Source: Bacteroidota bacterium | Lineage (GTDB): Bacteria; Bacteroidota; Bacteroidia; 2-12-FULL-35-15 | Assembly (NCBI GenBank): GCA_025963725.1 | Contig: JAOQAE010000007.1 | Span: 248,001 to 312,000 of the forward strand | Length of the DNA: 64,000 nucleotides | Reading direction: 5' to 3' | Shown: positions 58,573 through 64,000 of the stretch, piece after piece | Layout: each line of letters starts with the position of its first letter | Position numbering within the stretch: position 1 is the stretch's first letter | Program-made: the position numbers and the translations under genes | Notes under the pieces: generated by a model | The model's database searches: none | Seen by the model: the letters and a program-made list of their open reading frames with translations, nothing else | What the model was told of the DNA's origin: nothing

Positions 58573-58587
58573 TTCAATAATATGCAA

Positions 58588-59961
58588 CTATTGCGCATAC
58601 CATACCGGTGTGCTTGTGTCCGGTGTAGGTGCGTTAGGGTTGGAGGTACGTTCCGTTTGCGCTGTTGGCAGTCGCATCGGGATGCTTGGCCTCAATGCCG
58701 AAGGATTAGGCGTAAGCGCCGGGAATCCTGTGATCCTGTAGCCTGCATACGATTCAACAGGCTGTGCGAACATCGCTTTCCATTTCTCGAGCATTACTGT
58801 ATGAACGTTTGTATTTGCCACTGTGTATGTTGCGATGGTGCTTCCGTTGTCAGCTCCTTCGGTCACTTCCGAAACAGAAGCCTGGATCGCCTCGTTCAAT
58901 GCAGTGAATGCGGTAACATCACCCATTCTTACCTTCGCCTCTGCTTCGAGGAATTTTGCTTCCGCATAGGATACAAGCGGGATATGCTTATCCGGCCCGG
59001 AAGCTAAATAAGGCCCCCAGTAGGAAACGTTCGGATCGAAGCTGCCAAGAGGATTTCCAACGGCAGAGCCTACGCCGGTAGTATCAAAATAATAAGGCGT
59101 GCGGGGATCCGACATGTTTCCCATCGAATCGATCAGGACCTGTGAAGCTACCATGTAAGCCCTGTCGTTCAGGAAGGCATACCACTGGTTGAACTCTGTA
59201 CCGCCTGATCCGTGAATGCTGTACATGTTTTCCGAATTGTCGGAGATCCCGTTTGTAAGATACGTGAGCATGGTTGCAGGATCGAATCCGGGCTTCTTGC
59301 TCAGCCTTGAATAATAACGCGCTTTTAACGTATACGCGGCTTTTGTCCATTTCGACACATCGCCTCCGTAGATAAAATCATCGGTTCCCGGCAAGGCATG
59401 GTTCTCTCCATCCGACAATGCAAATGCTGCGATGGCATCGCTCAGCATCGACTGGATCGAATTCAGCACCGACTGCTGCGGATCAAAATGCGGAGTGAAA
59501 TTTCCGTCTTTTTCCGCTCCCTGGAAAGCTTCCGAATAAGGCACATCGCCCCACATATCGGTGGCAAGGCCAAGGTTCATCGCCATGAGCACCTCTGCCA
59601 TCCCTTTATAGTAAGGGCTTTCAGCGCCGTACTTATCCTTCAGGAGCTTGCAGTTGAACATGTTTGTATATAACCCGTTCCAGTAATTATCCATGTCGCT
59701 TTCCGTAGGGTTGTATTGCTCATAAGAGATCGCCTGTCCGTCGACACCCGAATTATACTGCATGAACACCGATGCGATCCGCACACCGCCGCCCTCGAGG
59801 TTATTGAAGGTGCCCACTTCTATCGCCGACAGCAGTGTTTGCGGTGTGGCGGTGGAAGGCGAGTTGGGCGACACGTACAGGTCATCGCCTTTCCGGCAGG
59901 AAGAAAACCCTGTAACTAAGAACGCAAAGGCTGTTATGATATATGACTTTTTATTTTTCAT
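58588..59961 (-). CDS. SusD/RagB-like outer membrane lipoprotein
   Basis: 457 residues with lipobox FSSC (Cys22). The body has the helical TPR-rich pattern of SusD-like proteins (SusD-like_2 type): an N-terminal SPNSPSTATPQTLLSAIE, ATDMWGDVPYSEAF, and FLEAEAKVRMGD. It lies 41 bp downstream of susC and forms with it an outer-membrane uptake complex, SusD serving as the lid over the SusC pore. No polysaccharide lyase or glycosidase genes lie nearby in the window, so the nutrient is not evident. Confidence 0.9.
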   Translation of the reverse strand: MKNKKSYIITAFAFLVTGFSSCRKGDDLYVSPNSPSTATPQTLLSAIEVGTFNNLEGGGVRIASVFMQYNSGVDGQAISYEQYNPTESDMDNYWNGLYTNMFNCKLLKDKYGAESPYYKGMAEVLMAMNLGLATDMWGDVPYSEAFQGAEKDGNFTPHFDPQQSVLNSIQSMLSDAIAAFALSDGENHALPGTDDFIYGGDVSKWTKAAYTLKARYYSRLSKKPGFDPATMLTYLTNGISDNSENMYSIHGSGGTEFNQWYAFLNDRAYMVASQVLIDSMGNMSDPRTPYYFDTTGVGSAVGNPLGSFDPNVSYWGPYLASGPDKHIPLVSYAEAKFLEAEAKVRMGDVTAFTALNEAIQASVSEVTEGADNGSTIATYTVANTNVHTVMLEKWKAMFAQPVESYAGYRITGFPALTPNPSALRPSIPMRLPTAQTERTSNPNAPTPDTSTPVWYAQ

Positions 59962-60002
59962 GTTGAATGTTTTTATTTAGTGACCGGGATTCTATCCGAA
60001 GA

Positions 60003-63000
60003 TTAGATCCCAACTCTCAGGTTAAAGAAAAATGATTTGGTTCCCGGGTTATTGAAATAATCGTAACCGATGATGTTGGAACCTGCACCCGTTAAGCTGG
60101 TTTCAGGATCAACACCGTGATACTTGGTGAACAGCAGCAGGTTTCTTGCGCTTACTCCAAGCTCCACATATTTGAATGTGTTTTTCTTTTCCTTTTTTGT
60201 TAAGTCGAAGCGATAGCTAAGCCCTACCGAACGCAGCCTGATCCAGGACCCATCCTCGATAGAGTTCTCTGCAGCTCCCAGCTGGCCTTTGTAATATGCG
60301 TAATATGTGAATGCATCAATGGAAGCGGTGGATGCCTGTCCTGCGTTCGGAGTGCCTTCATCATAAACACCTTCGATGGTGAAAGTGCCTTCACGGTCTT
60401 CCGACTCTGCTGTTTTTCCCCTGTAGTTCAGGCTGGAGCGTGTACCGTTCCAGATGTCGCCACCCTTGCGGATGTCCCATAAGAAGTTAAAGCTCCATGC
60501 TTTGTAAGTAAATGCATTGTTAATGTTCATCAGCCAGTCCGGATTCGGGTTCCCGATCTTTTGCGCAATGGTCTCGATCTGCGGAAGCCCGTCTGCATCC
60601 AGCAGCAGGTCGCCGTTTCCATTACGCTTCCACACTGTTCCGTAGAACACGCCGAACGGCTCGCCTACGATCGCATAGGATCCGATGTCGCTGAAGCCTG
60701 TTTCGAGGTTGAACTGCTCAACGCCATTGGTAAGCTTGGTTACTTTGGAAACATTCTTCGACCAGCCCACTGTAATGTTCCAGTTAAAGTTATTTTTCCG
60801 CACCACATCCGCGCCTACGGCGATCTCAACTCCTTTGTTCACCATCTCTCCGGCATTCACCGAACGGTACATGTATCCTGAAGATGCCGCCACCGGCTGC
60901 GTGATCAGGAGGTCTTTCGAGGTTTGGTTATAAACGGTGAGGTCGAGTGTTAAGCGTCCTGTAAAGAAACGCAGGTCCAATCCTCCTTCGATACCAACAA
61001 CGCGCTCAGGCTTCAGGTCGCCGTTACCCAATGTATTGGAGATCGCGAGGCCCGACTGGCCGAGATATGGAAGTGAATTTCCGTTTGTGAATCCATCCGT
61101 GTAAAACGGAACAGAGTAATAGGTCCTGTCGGAATAAAGCGCAGGTGCAATACCTACATTCGAATAAGCCACCCGTGCCTTACCGAAGCTTAACCATGCC
61201 GGCGCTTTGAATGCTTCCGTAAACACCCAGGAGATATCCGCTTTCGGGTAAAAGAAGCTCTTGCCGTTTTTGCCGAAGGCCGTGTTCCATTCATTCCTTC
61301 CTGTAAGCGTTAAATAAAGCATGCGCCTGAAGCTGAAGGTTAAATCGGCGAATACCGAGCTGTTCTTCTGGTAGTATGCAGAGTTGCTGCTGTACAGCTC
61401 GGAAGCATTGTTCAGGTTATAATAATCGGGTACCTGCAGCTGGCGGCCCCTTGCAAATAAAAATTCGCTTTCATCGTACACAAAGTTGTACCCGATCAAG
61501 GCATCAAAGCCGAAATCCTTGTTGATCTCCCTTGTTACTTTCGCAATGATATCGGTATACAGGTTGCGCACGGAAGTAGAGCTCATGTTGATCTGTCCGC
61601 TGCCATCTGCATTATCATTCCCGAGCGAGTTGATCGCGTAGATCTGGCGTGTGTTGGTATTGTACACATCGGTTCCCACCTTCCATGTAAATGTCAGGAA
61701 ATCCAAAGGCTTGTAATCAAGGTATACATTGCCCTGTACGCGGTTGGTCTGATCGGTGTACGGATTTTTATACGCAGAGAACAACGGATTATCATACGCT
61801 GCATAATACTGGTTCTGCGTTCCGTCGCCATTGATATAATCACGCATATCGAAGCTCACAGGCGTACGTGTAAGCGCAAGCATTACACCGGCAAGGTTAG
61901 AGCCGTTCTGCGCACGCTTCACCTGCGTGTTGGTATAATCTATCGTACCGCCGGCCGTGATCCGCGGTGCGAGCTTGCTGTCGGTAGTAAGGCGCACACT
62001 TGTTCTTTTGAGGCCAGTGTTCGGCACAATACCTGTCTGGTTCGTATTTCCCACGCCAAGGCGCAGCGATGTGGTTTCATTTCCGCCATACACGGCAACA
62101 TCATTATTATAAGTATATCCTGTTTTGAAAAAATCATCATAAGGATTGCGCGCTTCAAGGCCAAGGCTGGAAACTGTCGGCCCCCAGCTGCTCGGGGTCG
62201 CCTGGGAATAATTCCCTCCGCTGCCCTGCGCATACGTCATCTGCAGTTCAGGCAGGCGGCTTACTTTTGCGATCTCTAAGGAAGTGCTGTAGGTTGCGCC
62301 GATTCCTTTGCCTGCCTTACCTCTTTTGGTGGTGTAGATAATGGCACCGTTCCCGGCACGTGATCCGTACAATGCAGCTGCGGAAGGCCCTTTCAGGATC
62401 GTCACCGACTCGATATCTTCAGGGTTGATGTCGATCGCACGGTTGGATTCATTCACACCCTGCAGGTTTACATTGAATGGCGCATCGCCCGGGGTTACTG
62501 AATTGGTTGAATTATCAATAGGAACACCATCCACAACAATGAGCGGCTGGTTGTCTCCCGAAAAGTGGCTGTTACCCCTTAACGTTATTTTCGAGGAAGC
62601 GCCCGGCGTACCACCGGAGCCTGTAACATTCACTCCGGGTGCCTTCGCAGCGAGCCCTTCGATCACGTTGGTCTCACCCGACCTGCGGACCTCATCCCCG
62701 CTCACGGAAGAAACCGAGTAGCCCAGCGACTTTGTTTCCTTTGAAACACCAAGCGCCGTTACTACTGTTTCTTTTAATAAAGTGGTATTAGGCTCAAAAG
62801 CCACATCGATCACATCCTGGTTGGCAGGAACCACCTTAGTGATATAACCTACCGAAGAGAAGATGAGCTTTTTGTCTTCCCCTTCAACATTAATGGTAAA
62901 ATTTCCTTTTTCATTGGTCACCGTGGCGGTAGTGGTGCCTTCCACCACAATGGTGACCCCGGGAAGTGTTTCATTGGTTTTGGAATCCTTAACGGTTCCG

Positions 63001-63080
63001 GTGATCACCCTGCCCTGCGCGAATATGACCGCCTGCAAAAGCAAGAGTACTGCTGAAAACAGTAATTTTTTTCTTTTCAT
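60003..63080 (-). CDS. SusC/RagA TonB-linked outer membrane receptor
   Basis: 1025 residues from ATG 63080, which begins the signal peptide (ending IFAQ). A carboxypeptidase-regulatory-like domain (about 22-105) comes first, with GTVKDSKTNETLPGVTIVVEG. A TonB plug (about 110-230) and a 22-strand-type barrel follow, ending with FFFNLRVGI and a terminal aromatic-type strand. It takes up a nutrient bound by SusD with energy from TonB. The substrate is unknown. Confidence 0.94.
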   Translation of the reverse strand: MKRKKLLFSAVLLLLQAVIFAQGRVITGTVKDSKTNETLPGVTIVVEGTTTATVTNEKGNFTINVEGEDKKLIFSSVGYITKVVPANQDVIDVAFEPNTTLLKETVVTALGVSKETKSLGYSVSSVSGDEVRRSGETNVIEGLAAKAPGVNVTGSGGTPGASSKITLRGNSHFSGDNQPLIVVDGVPIDNSTNSVTPGDAPFNVNLQGVNESNRAIDINPEDIESVTILKGPSAAALYGSRAGNGAIIYTTKRGKAGKGIGATYSTSLEIAKVSRLPELQMTYAQGSGGNYSQATPSSWGPTVSSLGLEARNPYDDFFKTGYTYNNDVAVYGGNETTSLRLGVGNTNQTGIVPNTGLKRTSVRLTTDSKLAPRITAGGTIDYTNTQVKRAQNGSNLAGVMLALTRTPVSFDMRDYINGDGTQNQYYAAYDNPLFSAYKNPYTDQTNRVQGNVYLDYKPLDFLTFTWKVGTDVYNTNTRQIYAINSLGNDNADGSGQINMSSTSVRNLYTDIIAKVTREINKDFGFDALIGYNFVYDESEFLFARGRQLQVPDYYNLNNASELYSSNSAYYQKNSSVFADLTFSFRRMLYLTLTGRNEWNTAFGKNGKSFFYPKADISWVFTEAFKAPAWLSFGKARVAYSNVGIAPALYSDRTYYSVPFYTDGFTNGNSLPYLGQSGLAISNTLGNGDLKPERVVGIEGGLDLRFFTGRLTLDLTVYNQTSKDLLITQPVAASSGYMYRSVNAGEMVNKGVEIAVGADVVRKNNFNWNITVGWSKNVSKVTKLTNGVEQFNLETGFSDIGSYAIVGEPFGVFYGTVWKRNGNGDLLLDADGLPQIETIAQKIGNPNPDWLMNINNAFTYKAWSFNFLWDIRKGGDIWNGTRSSLNYRGKTAESEDREGTFTIEGVYDEGTPNAGQASTASIDAFTYYAYYKGQLGAAENSIEDGSWIRLRSVGLSYRFDLTKKEKKNTFKYVELGVSARNLLLFTKYHGVDPETSLTGAGSNIIGYDYFNNPGTKSFFFNLRVGI

Positions 63081-63343
63081 AATGTGTAGCATTTAAATTT
63101 GTGGGTGAAAATAGAGCGTCTACCCGAATATAACAAATAAAAAAACAATCATTTCTAAGCAGTCGCTCCCGTTTGTAAAACTTAAAGCGAGCAAAAAGAA
63201 AAATACATGCCACCGGGAGAAAACCGGCGACTGGCTATTCAAAATGCCTCATTAACGTATATTTAGATGGAAGAAAGGGCGCATGCATTATATTTATCCC
63301 TTTATCCAATGTGGAAATACATCCACAAAAGGAGACAAAAAAA
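63081..63343. other. Upstream region of susC, no gene seen
   Basis: This AT-rich stretch has no credible reading frame. On the minus strand TATATTCG (63132-63125) resembles a -7 element with one mismatch and could serve susC. No sigma/anti-sigma pair or repeat is present. Confidence 0.4.
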
Positions 63344-63366
63344 GGAGCCGGCTTTCGCGCGGCTCC
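63337..63366 (-). terminator. Terminator of the T9SS cargo gene
   Basis: On the minus strand GGAGCCG pairs with CGGCTCC around a loop, and a T-run follows. It lies 28 bp after the stop of the gene at 63394. Confidence 0.8.
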
Positions 63367-63393
63367 CCCAATGATAAAAAATTTTAAGGCCTC

Positions 63394-64000
63394 TCAGGAT
63401 CTAACGATCCTTTTTACCTGCATTCCTTTCGCCGTAGATACCCGTATGAAATAAACCCCGGGAGCAATTGCTAGGGCGTTAACATCAACCACATGCTTTC
63501 CCTGCGAGAGCTCTTTTGCAGCCAGCATTCCCAAGTCCCTTCCTGCAACATCAAACAAGCGAACCTCTACCGCTGCATCCGAAGGCAATGTGAACTCAAC
63601 AGAAAATGCATCTCCCACAGGATTCGGGGAAATGTTCATTCCGAGATCCATCTGCGTTGCTTCGGCAATGCCGGTATTGATCGCTGCTGTTTTTAATATG
63701 GTACCGTTCAGTCCGCATGTGTAACCGGCATTTACGCTTGGGAAAGATGCGCCGAACTGCCTGCTCGAACTGGAAGGTTGCACCAGCCAGTTTGCTCCCG
63801 CATCGGTTGTTTTAAGGATCGTGCTTGTATTGCCGGTGATGCTTCCGCCGGAAATAAACCCAGTGCTGGAGCCGATGAATTTTACGGTACCGAAATAGTT
63901 ATCCGGAACTGTTTGCGAGGTCCATGTAAGGCCGGCATCCGTGGTTTTTAAAATGATCCCGGTGTTCGTCGGAATATCCCCGCCTACAACATAGCCGTTG
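63394..64000 (-). CDS. C-terminal part of a YCF48-like repeat protein with T9SS sorting signal (partial)
   Basis: The reading frame stays open to the window edge at 64000, so the start lies outside; a GTG at 63783 is internal. The visible 202 codons contain two beta-propeller-like repeats, TGIILKTTDAGLTWTSQ and TSTILKTTDAGANWLVQ, of the YCF48/BNR kind, and a third beginning NGTILKT. The sorting domain follows (ISPNPVGDAFSVEF, DVAGRDLG, PGVYFIRVS). The protein is expected to be secreted by the type IX system. Confidence 0.85.
   Translation of the reverse strand, partial: NGYVVGGDIPTNTGIILKTTDAGLTWTSQTVPDNYFGTVKFIGSSTGFISGGSITGNTSTILKTTDAGANWLVQPSSSSRQFGASFPSVNAGYTCGLNGTILKTAAINTGIAEATQMDLGMNISPNPVGDAFSVEFTLPSDAAVEVRLFDVAGRDLGMLAAKELSQGKHVVDVNALAIAPGVYFIRVSTAKGMQVKRIVRS

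Noticed and set aside
58588-63080. Polysaccharide utilisation locus
   Set aside because: Only the SusC/SusD pair is present; there is no glycosidase, lyase or sensor gene beside it in the window.
63394-63783. Stand-alone small gene starting at GTG 63783
   Set aside because: The same frame stays open to the window edge and encodes further repeats of the same kind, so this is the end of a longer gene.

Overview
The window is a Bacteroidota chromosome segment; the order cannot be fixed from sequence alone. Supporting signs are many promoters of the Bacteroidota -7 type (TAnnTTTG), the near absence of Shine-Dalgarno sequences, a SusC/SusD pair, three proteins with T9SS type A C-terminal sorting domains, and lineage families such as DUF4296, DUF4369 thioredoxins and WG-repeat proteins. 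No rRNA or tRNA gene, CRISPR array or prophage was seen.

Layout. 0-11.5 kb: a cytoplasmic signalling cassette of a 2152-residue hybrid kinase with a long tandem HAMP array, a receiver-kinase, and a CheB-CheR-PAS-kinase fusion. 11.5-14 kb: an alkyltransferase-like protein, TrmB and a glycosyltransferase. 14-28 kb: a phosphate island with phoRB, a solo receiver paralogous to PhoB, a SulP transporter with carbonic anhydrase, an O/P-type porin, pstS, pstCAB-phoU, and a DUF47-Pit pair. Its promoters carry direct repeats close to CTTAACA-N4-CTTAACA (11-bp period), read here as PHO boxes. 28-48.6 kb: housekeeping and envelope genes (LuxE-like, DUF218, TyrS, SDRs, WG repeats, VOC dioxygenase-like, di-iron protein, thioredoxin, DUF72, PlsC-like, dihydroorotase, DUF559 nuclease, GT2). 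48.6-58.5 kb: RlpA, a CPA2 antiporter, an acs-lytS-lytR operon, lipoproteins and ProC. 58.5-64 kb: SusD, SusC and the C-terminal part of a secreted beta-propeller-like protein cut by the window end.

Most striking points. (1) The acetyl-CoA synthetase gene carries an in-frame 460-bp insertion bounded by 33-bp inverted repeats and encoding an apparently intact DUF559 PD-(D/E)XK nuclease domain. A second, free-standing DUF559 gene lies next to palindromes of similar design, and nuclease-free relatives of those palindromes occur at 11.9 and 36.3 kb, suggesting a nuclease-linked palindromic element family able to settle inside reading frames. (2) Six candidate PHO boxes lie within 10 kb, and most sit at gaps of 9, 20 or 31 bp from the -7 element, that is, in helical phase. 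(3) PstC carries a PstS-like segment in its first periplasmic loop. (4) A second, unrelated repeat is translated inside the rlpA-like gene.
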